Below, piece by piece: positions 1 to 12,126 of a stretch of DNA of 64,000 nucleotides (positions are counted from its first letter, which is position 1; every line of letters starts with the position of its first letter). The notes below the pieces were generated by a model. That model saw only the letters and a list, made by a program, of their open reading frames with translations. It had not been told where the DNA came from and searched no databases. This DNA is from Phycomyces blakesleeanus NRRL 1555(-) (lineage: Eukaryota > Mucoromycota > Mucoromycetes > Mucorales > Phycomycetaceae), in contig NW_017265160.1 in NCBI RefSeq assembly GCF_001638985.1, positions 545,378 to 609,377 on the forward strand, in the 5' to 3' direction. Both the position numbers and the translations under genes were made by a program.

Positions 1-821
1 TATAGTGTAATTTTTAGCAAGTATTACCGAAATGAGATTTTTTTAAACGAGTTGAAACACTTTGAAATCACTTTTATCAAGTCGTTTGAATATGACAAGA
101 TGTACAAGATGTACAAGATGTACAAGAATGTTCTCTATCAATCTAAATTAATATTTTGTCTTTTCTGGACAGAACATATTTTCTGCGATCTCCTCAAAGG
201 TTAAGTGAAAAATAAATAAATTTTGGTAGTAGCTTAAAGAAAAAGGGACGATATTAAGATACGAAAAGCATTGTACCCGTTGAACCCTTGCATCCAAACA
301 AAACAAAACAAAATCCAAAATAGATGTCAGCCATATCAACTAATCAGCTGTAATAGCTAGTATGCATAAATCAAAATTTCATTTCACTTCATGCAATCAT
401 CATCATCGCATGATGTAAAAAGATAAAAAGTTACTGAATCTTCTATAACTTTAAAAAGAGGGGAAAATACTCTGCACATGACTTACATTTTGTCTTTATA
501 TTTTTAAAACAAGTTCATGAATTACTCTTGCACAGGTAACTCACAATGCAATTATGTCCCTAATTGAAATGAACAATAAGGACAAGCAAAGTAGCAAGAA
601 TCTTCCTTAAACTAGCCCAATATTTAAAAGAGATTCTTTAATGACTTTTTCGAAGGTATAAAGAAAGCAGTTCACTGAATAAAATATGTTTTTATTTGCG
701 AAGAATCTAAGGATATTGTTTTAACAACATAGCAATTTAAAGATTTTCTAATTTTCCACTTTATTTGTTTCTTAAATCACATCAACTAAGAGAAATGTAT
801 AATAATCATTGAAAATTAGAT
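1..821. other. AT-rich spacer, no gene
   Basis: No coding exon can be supported here; open frames are short and lack family features. Around 548-596 there is a short stretch resembling the 1148-1195 part of the dispersed repeat described next, so this spacer probably also contains old repeat fragments. Confidence 0.6.
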
Positions 822-2098
822 TGTTATTTAAATTTAAAAAAATCGATGAAGATTTTACTTTTCTATTAAATAGAGCTTTGACTATATCAAAAAATCAGAT
901 AATTAAAAGAATCTAGCAGCATTGAAAACTCTGGAAACTTAAGAGTCTTTAGAGACTTGAATATTTTAGGTGTTTTAAGGATTATTAGGGGTATAAAGGT
1001 TATAGGGGGCCCTAATGACTTTAAGGACCCTAATAACTCCAAGAGCTCTAGGTGCTTTAAAGACTTCAAAGACACCAGAGATTTTAAATAATTCAATGAT
1101 ATCAGAAATATTCTTGTCATCATTATACATATAATTATGTATATAATATATACAATGGTAATTGTGTGCCTAATTGAAATAAACAGTAGAGAAGTAGCTA
1201 AAATTAGAGGTAAAATAGCACACTATAAGGGGGTTTCATTATCTCTTAGGATTAGGATTCGGATTAGGATTCGGAAAGCGGGTGTTTAAAAAATGAAATG
1301 ATTGGCTGAGAAGAATTTGAATAGAATTAAAATGTGTAGATTTAATCTGAAGGAAAAGGCTTTCGGATTGAAATTTAAAATTGCTCATTTTGACGTCTTG
1401 AAATACTTAGAGCAAAAGTTTATCAATTTATTTGCCTCTCTTAAATATTTCTACTTTATATATCAACTTTTTATAAGCTAAATGTCCAATATAAGTAATA
1501 GAAATTAACTCAATTGTTTAGAATAAAATATTAGGTTCAAGAATAAAACGATTAATTAAAAAGGGAGACTCAATAATTTGCATTTTATATTCACTATCAT
1601 TGGCTATATGTTTAACATCCGCTTTCCGAATCCTAATCCTAATCCTAATCCTAAGAGATAATGAAACCCCCTTATATATAGGTAATTGAATTTACACAAG
1701 ATAACTTTTGACTGTCAAGACATCTATACAAATTTGAAAGGCTTTCATAAATTTAGACAGATGGGTAGTGCAAATGAATAGTGAATACTTTAATTGATAA
1801 CAGTATAAGACATATGATAAACTTTTGAAAGAAGTATTATCATAAATTCTAGAAGATGAGTATATAAAGTATGAAATCAAGCAAAAGAAACTAAGCAACA
1901 AATTCAATTATTGCTATTTTATTTGAACCAAAAGTTTCAATTTTTACATGGATTATATTTGTTTTTGTTTTAGTATAAAATATTTATAAGAATAAAATAT
2001 TTAAATAAACTTGGACGAATGGTTTTTTCTTTCTTAGAATAGCATGGTTATTGCTTCTTAAACTGTCTCAATGGGGAAAACCGGGCTATCTAGTTTAA
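822..2098 (+). repeat. Dispersed repeat copy A, split by an inverted-repeat element
   Basis: This stretch, minus the inserted element at 1226-1674, is collinear with the reverse complement of 38338-39127. Matching landmarks include the run around 822-860, the leucine-codon-like periodic stretch at 890-1120, the segment ending near 1195, and after the insertion the stretch 1681-2085. Similarity fades just before 822 and after about 2098. No terminal inverted repeats or target duplication were seen, and the open frame in the periodic part is frameshifted between the two copies, so I read it as a non-coding or long-dead repeat. Confidence 0.75.
1226..1674. mobile_element. 449-bp MITE-like element with ~55-bp terminal inverted repeats
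   Basis: The left end starts TAAGGGGGTTTCATTATCTC and the right end is its reverse complement, finishing with CCCCCTTA. The inverted match runs about 55 bp and includes tandem TTAGGA/TTCGGA units (1247-1276 and 1619-1653). The element is flanked by TA on both sides and has no coding capacity. The homologous locus at 38.3-39.1 kb lacks it and reads straight through at the corresponding TATA, which is direct evidence for insertion at TA, as for Tc1/mariner-type non-autonomous elements. Confidence 0.8.
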
Positions 2099-5000
2099 CA
2101 TTACAATATGTCTCCTTTATGATATATACGTCTTATGTACTCAAAATACTCTATGTCTGTCAACTTATTTTTAAAGACTGTTATATAAAAAATGCTTGCA
2201 GATAATGGTAGTTGTTTTATAGATATATCTATATTAAACTTATTGTGTACAGTCTGTACAAATACAGTGAGGACATTGCTTGTGTATTCAATTTACCTTT
2301 GTCTTTTCTGCATCTTTCAAATACGCATCTCTTCATTCATTCACATTTCTGATTTCCCTTCTTTTTTTAAAAGAAAAAAGACTTTTCTCTTTTTTCCTTT
2401 CTCTCATTTCAATACATTCTCTTTACAATGTCAGTTTTCATTAGCCAAATTCAATATCATACATTTTATGGCATCGGTATTCTCAAAAACTGTTCTGGCC
2501 TTAATCACTATATACTCTAGACAATAACAACCTCTAAAGTTAGACACGGTTATTGACACCACTTTAAAATATACAAATAGTATTTTATTTCTTTTCAGAT
2601 TTGTTTGACTAAATTAATTCTTTCTTATAAATGAGCTCTCCTAATTACAACATTGAACTCTTCAATCAAGCAAAAAAAAATTAAAAGCGTGTTTTTTTAT
2701 TAGAGACGATACTAGTTAAAAAAGACTTTATTTACTTAAAGATATACATAAGGAAGCTATTTTATTTGATTTAATTTCACTTAATGTTCTTTTGCATGAG
2801 TAAAAGAATAAAAAGCATGACACCAAGTTCTTTGTCCCCGCATTACGCGGCTCAATCTCCTTCAGGACGTAAACCTGACTTGGTAGCGAAGGAGGTGCTG
2901 GAATGGTGGCAAACCAACGGAAAGCACCCGTTCATCCAGCCCCACATCTCGTCACCGAGTAATGTGGGTGCGAACTCGCCAGAGAACTTACCACTAGGTG
3001 ATAAGGTCCAGCTCATTCGACTACCAGTAGCTTCACCGTCAGCCGTTAAAGAGTTCAGTCAGGTTAGCAGTGAAGAGCCAGCACATCTCACCACAGGTTA
3101 GACCTCCCTCCCCCCAGCATCATGATTCCACATTGGCAATGCGATGTACACAGTAGTCCTTCCAAAAATGAAAAGAGACCATGCCCCACGACTTCTCAGA
3201 ATTAACTGAACTGGCGAGTAACAACTTTCACTTTCCGATGCTTGTAGCATGGAAGAATCTCCCTGCAACGGCCGCAAGAGACGCCTCACTATGAAACTGG
3301 GACTGTTGTTGCTCAAGGAGAAAACAAACGACACGCGTTGGAGGAGGTCTATATGTAACAGAATTTTTTTATCTGCGATTAAAGTTTAGGACTGCGCTTT
3401 TTGTCAGTCTTAGATGTCCACGTCAGAGCAAACGTGATATAGCTATATATTCTTTTTACTGGGTTTGTGTAACTGCTCTACGGCAGAAGAGACAGCTAAT
3501 AATATTCACTCAGAGTACTTATGAAGTCAACTTTGTAAGGTGAAGTAAAGTAAAGTAAAGAAGCAAATAAGTAAAAGAGTAATGAAGAGTTTGGTTTCGA
3601 TCGGTGTAGCAATAACTCTTAAAGTGGAGTACAAGTTTCTATAACAGCGATTTGCAGGTTACTCTAAAGTGGTCTGTGCGCTTCTTGCTTGAGAACGCAA
3701 GAAAAAGTTTTCTTCTTTCACTCATCCAAGAGGACACAAAAGAGACCCAATATTCACTATAAAATAAACTCGTGCATATTTTAAAACGATATTAAGTAAT
3801 AAGCAATAAACAGAATAGAAAGCAGAAAAATATATACACACATAATCTGGATTTTAACACCATAGGTGACGGAATTTTGAAATCCGGGTTGAGTTTTATT
3901 GAAGAGGTTATACTGTGAAGTTAAGTGTCAAGATGATTTTTCAAGGAAACAAGTGTTTGCCATAAGATACTAGGGATTATGGTGCAGAACGTAACAGACG
4001 TCTCAATTTTCTGTAAGAACCCAAGATATCATCAGTAGTCCTATATAGTAAAAAGGATAGCAGTTAGAAGATGCATATTACTGAAGAGATCGAGCTTTAT
4101 CCTTTTATTATGAGGTATAGTTGGCACCGACAAGCCAGCTATTTCAGATTATGGAGTATAATTTCAATGCTGGGGATTCTGGTAAGGGTACATTCAGAAA
4201 AAAATAGTTTAGTTATATATTCAGTTTACTCAAGACCGATTTAAAGCTGTTCATGAACAAGGTTGATTAATTGACAAAGGTAATGCCGATTCTACAGTAA
4301 AAATGGCTTGGCACTTCATTGAGATATACAGCCAGAATTATATTGATGATTCTACCTACGAATAAATAAAGCAGTTATTTCAGCAACGATCTAATCTTCG
4401 CCAAGATAAATAGCGTAAAATGATGATACTATTCGCGAAGAAAAAATACTACTAGGTATTAATATATATCTCTTTATTAAATAGCGAAAAATCGATTTTT
4501 TTTCTAAACTTGTTTCTTCTGCTTTGCTTCTAATATATTGGTGTTTTAATACCAAAGGATCCCAACATTTCGGATTTTAATATTGAAATGATTTCTAAAG
4601 AAATATATATACACTTGACTCGGCTTGGCTTACACTATAAAATATAAAGAGGAGAATGATAGGGATATGAAATAAGTGAAAGGAAAGATTATTTATAAGT
4701 AGGGGCAACCATTTAATATTGATGAGAATATAAAGAGATTATAAAATTTCTGCAATCATGCTTGTTAAACTTCTTAAATGTGCTCCGGTAGATAGTTTCT
4801 GGAACAGCCCACAAAAAATGAGTTCAGAAACAGTTGGTCATTTTCTAGAAATAATTTTCAAAAAATCTACTATTGTCTAGTGATTATTATTAATATGATT
4901 GCGTATCAGAGGTTGTTGATTTTCGGATTCATTGCTTAGGAAAACGAGAGGAAGGAAATTCGCACAGAGCATTTTGGGACTGGATGGATAGATCCTGATT

Positions 5001-7074
5001 GGTCGCTTGTTAGTTTCGGCAGCTAGTTGGTCACAGTGGGATGTGTTAGACCATATAGTGGTCTTTCTCCAAATTACATGGCCAAAATTCTTGGGAAGGT
5101 GATTAGAATGGTCACTACCCTTACAAGAATGAAAATGTGCCTCAAGCTTTATATTATATTTCATAAAAACCTCTGTTTTTTAATCAAATTGGGTTATTTT
5201 TTTTTGGTTTTCTCATTGTAGATTCAATGAAAGAATGGCGGCAAGATAGACTATACCAGAGCTTGTTCATACATTCGTAGAAAGTACTAATTTCACATTT
5301 TAGCAGAATGCCGTAGTCTATCACAAGTAATGCTCGCTTTGCCATCTTTATTAGCAGAATAGACAAAGCTTATTTCGCCCAACAAGAGGGTATGCTGTGG
5401 TGGATTCTCTGATTTCAACGTTCCTGAAGCCTTTCAAAGGCAAGATCCAAAGAAGCAATCGTGGATATGACTTTTTCAAAGCGTGATAGCCACTTTCCAC
5501 TCTTTATGGCGTTGTGTATCTAAAATCTATTATCTTGCAAGCAATATAACTCGTCTACTTCTCTTAGAATGCAATCCACCTGTCATGAACGTAAATTGAA
5601 ACTAGAGATTTTATCCTACCATCGTCTACTTTAGTGGTACACTTTAAGTAAACTCGAGCTGGTGTACGGCCTTTAATTGTAAGAATGAAGTTGTTAAAAA
5701 GTACATAATAATTAATCTTAGAAATCTCCACAGTCATATTAAAATAGCCATGGGTTGATGTAGTAGAGGGTCTTGTTAGACGGAGTGACATTAATTTCTG
5801 TCGATAAAAATTGATTCTATATTGATAGAGTCCAGGTTGAAGTGATTTTTATGGAGCGATTGTATACATCGTTTTTACAAAGCCTAATTTGTGATTACAA
5901 AAGTGGCGCTCTCGCTACTCCAGAGAAAAACATAATTTAATGCAAAAGATGTCTAATTCTTACAATATGAGTATATAAAAGGAAAGAAGGTTTAGTAACA
6001 GGTTTTTTAATAATTTCTTCAGGACACAATTTTCTTTTACTTTAAGCTACTCTGTTGCTACTAAATGCTGAGCCATAGCCACTCTTAATGAGTATGAAAT
6101 AGAATTTCGCATTCAAAAATAAAAAAAAAGCAAAGCTTTTTTTTTTTGGAAATAGCTTCAGAATATCCATAGCAGTAGCATTTCCATTTTCAATAAATTA
6201 AGTGCTGATAAGCCATACCGGCATTTGAACACTGTAACAAAATGGAGGACTAAATTTCAGCTACATAAAAAAAAGAAGCATTTAAATAATTATACTATTT
6301 GATATAGTTTTCATCATTGGTAATTCTACTCGCCTTTATTTTTCTTATTTTTCCAAAATAATTTTACTTAGCCTTTGTCTTTTGATTAGAATTTAACAAA
6401 AAATCAAGCTAGATACTTTCAATATTATTAGTTTCGTAGTGAACATAATTTTTTAGTCTCTATAATCATTGTCATATATTATTATTTGATTTAAAGAAAA
6501 ACGGTTAAAACGCAAAGGGAACTGCTTTTAAAGGTTGTATGTATTTTGATTCTCAAAGTCCAAAAAAATGATGGCATAATAGAATAAATATCATCGAAAA
6601 TGCTACTGCTGCAGATAAGTTCTTTGAACAGCATTTCCAAAAAAAAAAAAGCATTTAATTAAGGAAAAACTGAATTTAAATGCTACTGCTACTGCTACAG
6701 ATGCTCTTAGCCTTTTTCCTATATAAAGAAAACGACCTCTTCCAATTTGAACCTCTTTTTTTATTTGGCTTAGAAAGTAACAAGTGCTTATATCTAATAT
6801 ATTGGGTACTACCATATCAGACTGTTTGTTAGGTTGACTTCTTTATCTATCTACCTCTTTATTTCATAACCTTTAATCAAGTCTTGCATCAAAGTGGCTT
6901 GGCTTCGCAGTCCATTCCCCGCTTTCCTACCCAGAAAAAAAAGGTCTATACCACAAGAGACGCATTCAAACCAAAATCGTCTGGCTTCATCGACAATCGG
7001 CGGAAACGTATATCTGCTTTCTTTTTCTTCCTTTCAGTAACGACCAAAAGAATTAAAAGAAAAGAGCAGAAGAT
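2099..7074. other. Gene-poor region with decayed coding fragments
   Basis: No intact gene was found. Short coding-like runs broken by stops occur, for example on the plus strand near 4290-4440 (an ~45-codon run with internal TAA and TAG) and on the minus strand near 4880-5560. I could not assign them to a family. A more GC-rich block at 2784-3340 is listed separately. The last ~190 bases before 7075 are likely leader sequence of the polymerase gene. Confidence 0.5.
2784..3101 (+). CDS. Uncharacterised ORF in a GC-richer island
   Basis: A 105-codon open frame that may begin at the second Met, 2799. It encodes a Ser/Pro-rich, basic protein containing a VLEWWQTNGKHPF stretch. It stands out because 2830-3340 is clearly more GC-rich than its surroundings and the codon choice looks coding-like. 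After the stop the sequence keeps coding-like composition but is broken by further stops. I do not recognise a family. A fragment of a transposon gag-like protein or a dead gene is possible, and an intact small gene is less likely. Confidence 0.3.
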   Translation: MFFCMSKRIKSMTPSSLSPHYAAQSPSGRKPDLVAKEVLEWWQTNGKHPFIQPHISSPSNVGANSPENLPLGDKVQLIRLPVASPSAVKEFSQVSSEEPAHLTTG

Positions 7075-10000
7075 ATGGCCAAATCCTCGATAAATAATAA
7101 AGAAACCCCCATGGAAGTCGATTCTCCAAAAGAATGTGACAAGGATCATGACCATACTCATTCTAAAGATGGATTCGAACCTCTTAAGCAAGAGTATTTC
7201 GAAGGCAAACACTTGAGTGAACCTGTTAAAGAAATCAAGGCAAGAAGCAATGATTACAAAGAGAATGATATTCTATATCATTATGCGATTCAATTATAAT
7301 ATTTATATTATTTTACTTATTTGTAAATGGATTTCACCCTCTGCAGGACAAATGGAAGCTCTTGCCTGCCTTCCTTAGGGTCAAGGGTCTTGTTAAGCAG
7401 CATATTGATTCTTTCGATTACTTTATCAATACTGATCTTCGCAAAATTGTTAAAGCCAATGAAAAGATTACCTCTGATGTCGATCCTAACTTTTATCTCA
7501 AGTAAGATTAATTTTAATCAAAAAAAAAGCCAGATGTTCTTTTGAGTCTTATGTAAACATATTTCTGTAAAATCATTTATAAAAAAAAGATATACTGGTA
7601 TTCGTGTTGGAATGCCAGAACGTACCGATACCGATGTAGCAAACCGCAGCTACACGCCTCACGAATGTCGCCTTCGCGATCTGTCTTATTCAGCCAACAT
7701 TTTCGTCGATGTCGAATACACTCGTGGAAAGCAAATTGTCAAACGCAAAAATGTTATTATTGGACGTATGCCTATCATGTTGCGTTCATCGCATTGTGTC
7801 TTGAGAGGAAAAAATGAAGCTGAGTTGGCACGAATGAAGGAATGTCCCCTCGATCCCGGTAAGGAAGACAAATAAAATAAAAATAGCTAGTTAAGTTTAG
7901 AATCAATATATTGAATACACTTGCCGTGATTTATTAGGCGGTTACTTTGTTGTAAAGGGTACAGAAAAGGTTATTCTTGTGCAGGAGCAATTGTCCAAGA
8001 ATCGTATTATTGTTGATGTGGATAAGAAGGGCAATATTATTGCAAACGTACAGAGGTATGATAGCGATATCAACGTGCTATTATTTGCTAAAATAAGCTG
8101 GCTGTAATTTTTTAGTTCTACTCACGAACGTAAATCAAAGACGGCCATTTTTGTGAAACATGGAAAGATTTACTTGAAGCATAACTCCATTGCTGAGGAT
8201 ATACCTGTTATGGTGTTTATGAAGGTAATTATACCGAGTTTTATGGTTATTCAAGTAATGTGTCAATTTAATATTAACACATTAAAATAGGCTTTGGGAA
8301 TTCAATCGGACAGAGAAATTGCTCAGCTTGTTTGTGGAAATGACCATGATCTTCATGACGCTTTTGCTATTAACTTGGAAGAAAGCTCCAAGCTGCGTGT
8401 ATTCACGCAGTTGCAAGCATTGGAATTTATTGGATCTAAAGTCAAGGTTAACCGAAAACTTGCTACATATAGAAAGACGCTTGTAAGTCACTCTAACACA
8501 TCCATTAAATCCTTATTTCGATTCTAACAAAAGAACGTGGCTACTATTAGGCCGAAGAGGCACTCGAAGTTTTAGCTACTGTAATTCTTGCTCACGTACC
8601 TGTTGAGAATCTTAACTTCCGTGAAAAGAGTATTTATGCTTCAGTAATGATCAGACGTGTGCTGGTTGCCATGGGAGATGAGGTTCAGGTGGATGATCGT
8701 GATTATGTTGGTAACAAGAGACTGGAATTGTAAGTTTATACTCTAATGTGTGGGTATTGTACTTATATATTTAATTATCTTGCTGACGAATTACATCATA
8801 TTGTCCTATGTAGGGCCGGCCAATTGCTCTCGCTCCTGTTTGAAGATTTGTTCAAGCGATTTAATTCCGATCTTAAGATGAACGCAGACAAGGTTCTTAA
8901 AAAACCCAACCGTACCCAAGAATTCGATATTTTCAACCAGCTTATGCTCCACGGTGATCATATTACCAGTGGCTTTATCAGAGCTATCTCGACAGGAAAC
9001 TGGGTCTTGAAGCGTTTCAAGATGGACCGAGCTGGTATCACTCAGGTCTTGTCCCGCTTATCTTATATCTCTGCTTTGGGTATGATGACTAGAATTTCTT
9101 CCCAGTTTGAAAAAACAAGAAAGGTTTCAGGTCCTAGAGCACTCCAGGTAACATCTTACTTTGCTTACAACATTCAAGAAAGCTTTGATCTCAACATTAT
9201 GTATGTCCATTATCGATATAGCCTTCTCAATGGGGTATGCTTTGCCCTTCTGATACTCCCGAAGGAGAAGCATGTGGCCTTGTAAAGAACTTGGCTCTTA
9301 TGACACATATTACAACTGACGATGAAGAAGATCCAATTAGAAAGATTGCTTATGCATTGGGTGTAGAAGGTGAATATTAGCATACTAGATATATCTGACC
9401 AAGTATATATATAAAGTTTCTCAAACTAATGTCTCTTGCTATGAAAAATAAATAGATATTAACATGCTCACTGGTGCTGAAATTTATCAGCCCAACACTT
9501 TTGTCGTAATGATGAACGGTGTAATTTTGGGTGTTACTCAGCGCGCTCAAAAGTTTGTCACTGATTTCCGTCGACTGAGACGTGCAGGCCGCCTGTCTGA
9601 ATTTGTTACTGTTTTTGTTAACATTCATCAACGTACTGTCAACCTGTCTTCTGATGGAGGACGTATTTGTCGACCTTTGATTATTGTTGATAAGGGAAAG
9701 CCCAGGGTCACACAACAGCATATTGATGTAAGAAACACTTTTATGGTGAAAATTGTTATAAAAGTATATAAATTTAATGAATTTCTTTTATTAGGACCTT
9801 ATTGCAGAAAAGTTAGTTTTTGATGACTTTCTTAAAAAGGGTTTGGTGGAGTATTTGGATGTAAATGAAGAAAGTGATGCAAACATCGCAACTTATGAAG
9901 CAGACATTATTCCTCAAACAACCCATCTTGAAATTGAACCTTTTACTATCCTTGGTGCTGTTGCTGGTCTGATTCCTTATCCCCATCACAATCAGTCTCC

Positions 10001-11797
10001 TCGTAATACGTAAGTAACCTTGAATTTTCCGACTGGCGGCTGCCAGGTGCCAACTGTTTTTTATGTTTTATAGATATCAATGTGCAATGGGTAAACAAGC
10101 TATTGGTGCTATTGGCTACAACCAGTTAAATCGTATTGAGACACTTATCTACCTGATGGTGTACCCACAACAACCCATGGTTAAATCAAAGACTATTGAA
10201 CTAATCGGATACGACAAGGTGAGCATATATATAAATATTTAAAATGTATAAACAAAGTTCTGATAAAATATGTTTTAGCTTCCTGCTGGTCAAAACGCCA
10301 CTGTTGCTGTCATGAGTTACTCTGGCTATGATATTGAAGATGCCTTGGTCCTTAACAAGGTAAACGTTATTAACAACTTTTTTTTAAAAACAAAAAAGAT
10401 ATTAATTCATTGAACTTATCTCTTGTGTTATAGTCTGGCCTTGATCGTGGATTTGGTCGTTGTCAAGTAATGAGAAAGTATGCCACTTTAGTAAAGAGAT
10501 ATCCAAACGCAACGTAAGTTTTATCTTTTAATTGGATAGTCATAAATGGTTTCTTGTTTCTCTTTATATAAAAAAGAAGACATTCTAATCTTGTGTTTAT
10601 GTTTTTTGCGTCTTGAAATAGCCACGACCGACTGGCTGATCCTCCAACCCAGGATTCTGATTTGTGGAATCCCAGTTATGATGCGATTGAACAGGATGGT
10701 ATTGCTGGTGTTGGTGAACCACTTGAGGCAGGCTCGATTTTTGTGAATAAGCAAGTTCCTACAAGTAGTGGTTTGGATCCTGGCGTTGCCAGTTCTGCAC
10801 AAACTGTATCTTACAAGAGTGCTCCTATGAGATACAAGTCTCCCCAAACCGGTTACGTTGATAAGGTTCTCTTCACGACTACTGAGAGTGATCAAACTTT
10901 GATCAAAGTTAATATCCGTCAAACTCGCCGTCCTGAACTTGGAGACAAATTCTCGTCTCGTCACGGACAAAAGGGTGTGTGTGGAATTATTGTCCAACAA
11001 GAAGACATGCCATTTGCCGATACGGGTGTGTGCCCAGACATTATCATGAACCCTCACGGTTTCCCATCTCGAATGACGGTTGGTAAGATGATTGAGCTTT
11101 TGGCTGGTAAGGCTGGTGTACTTGCAGGTAAACTACAGTACGGTACTGCCTTTGGTGGATCAAAGGTTGAAGATATGAGCCGAATCTTGATGGATCATGG
11201 CTTCAATTACTCTGGAAAGGATTATGTTACATCTGGTAAGTCTATCGATATCTATAGTCCTAAAGTTGCCCAATTTTGAGTGCTGCTACTTAACGGTTTT
11301 CGGGTAACAGGTATTACTGGCGAACCTCTTTCTGCCTACATCTTCTTTGGCCCTATTTACTACCAAAAGTTGAAGCACATGGTTATGGATAAGATGCACG
11401 CTCGTGCTCGGTAAGCTATTTTGGTATACAAGTACTTTATTGGTACGGTGGCTGACACTGAATCTGTTATAGTGGTCCTCGCGCAACACTTACACGCCAA
11501 CCTACAGAAGGTCGTTCGCGTGATGGTGGTCTTCGATTGGGAGAGATGGAGCGCGATTGCTTGATTGGTTATGGTGCAAGTATGCTACTATTGGAGCGTT
11601 TGATGATTTCATCTGATGCCTTTGAGGTGCATGTGTGCGACGTATGTGGTCTTATTGGTTATGCGGGATGGTGTCAGTATTGTAAGAGTAGCAAGAGCAT
11701 TAAGAAGATGCAGATACCTTATGCCGCCAAATTGCTATTCCAAGAACTGATGGCAATGAACATCTCTCCAAGGATGATCCTTGAGGATGCTCTTTAA
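7075..11797 (+). CDS. RPC2: DNA-directed RNA polymerase III second-largest subunit (RPC2)
   Basis: Catalytic beta-like subunit of RNA polymerase III, which makes tRNA and 5S RNA in the nucleus. Seventeen exons give about 1166 residues, close to yeast Ret1: 7075-7239, 7347-7501, 7590-7858, 7938-8055, 8116-8224, 8291-8482, 8551-8729, 8814-9147, 9222-9369, 9456-9727, 9795-10009, 10074-10218, 10279-10359, 10434-10513, 10622-11235, 11311-11410, 11473-11797. Pol III-type sequence starts at [18 protein letters not shown]. Further landmarks are [20 protein letters not shown], the [18 protein letters not shown] catalytic-region block, [12 protein letters not shown], and a C-terminal zinc ribbon with the CDVCG and CQYC pairs. 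All junctions keep frame. Intron 1 begins GC rather than GT. The start is the first Met before a short acidic N-terminus. Confidence 0.95.
7240..7346 (+). other. GC-AG intron 1 of RPC2
   Basis: Exon 1 ends in AAG and the intron opens GCAAGA instead of GT, closing with CTGCAG. Joining here gives an uninterrupted frame from the acidic N-terminus into DKWKLLPAF. No nearby GT gives the conserved continuation. Confidence 0.7.
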
Positions 11798-12126
11798 ATG
11801 GCTCTCATCAATCAACATATGCCCATAATATATAGGATTAATTGTAAATAAACAGAAAGACCGCAAGAAAATGCATAATTCTTATGGTCGTGTCTTTGTC
11901 GATCTCACGTTTTGTGGCGAATTTGACTAATAATTACTCTCCCCAAAACCTGCATTTCATTTTATGCCTTGATATAGACAAATTCAGTCTTATCCTGGAA
12001 TAGACTTATATGAAAATGACTATTTAAATGTGTGTTGATGAGGTTTGGTGAGGACGAGCCGATGGATTCACAATCTCTCCTTGTTCTTCCCAACTTCCTT
12101 TATTTTATCCTATTATTGTATATCTA
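11798..12126. other. Spacer between RPC2 and the antiporter gene
   Basis: About 330 bases with no open frame of note. It must hold the 3' end of RPC2 and the promoter and leader of the next gene. I see no decisive motif. Confidence 0.5.

Noticed and set aside
887..1123. Leucine/lysine-rich 78-codon open frame
   Set aside because: The homologous stretch in copy B is frameshifted, so the frame is not conserved; periodic repeat sequence explains it.
1247..1276. Telomere-like repeats
   Set aside because: The TTAGGA/TTCGGA units are few, imperfect and part of an inverted-repeat element end on both sides.
10521..11057. 178-codon minus-strand open frame
   Set aside because: Antisense to conserved RPC2 exons 14 and 15.
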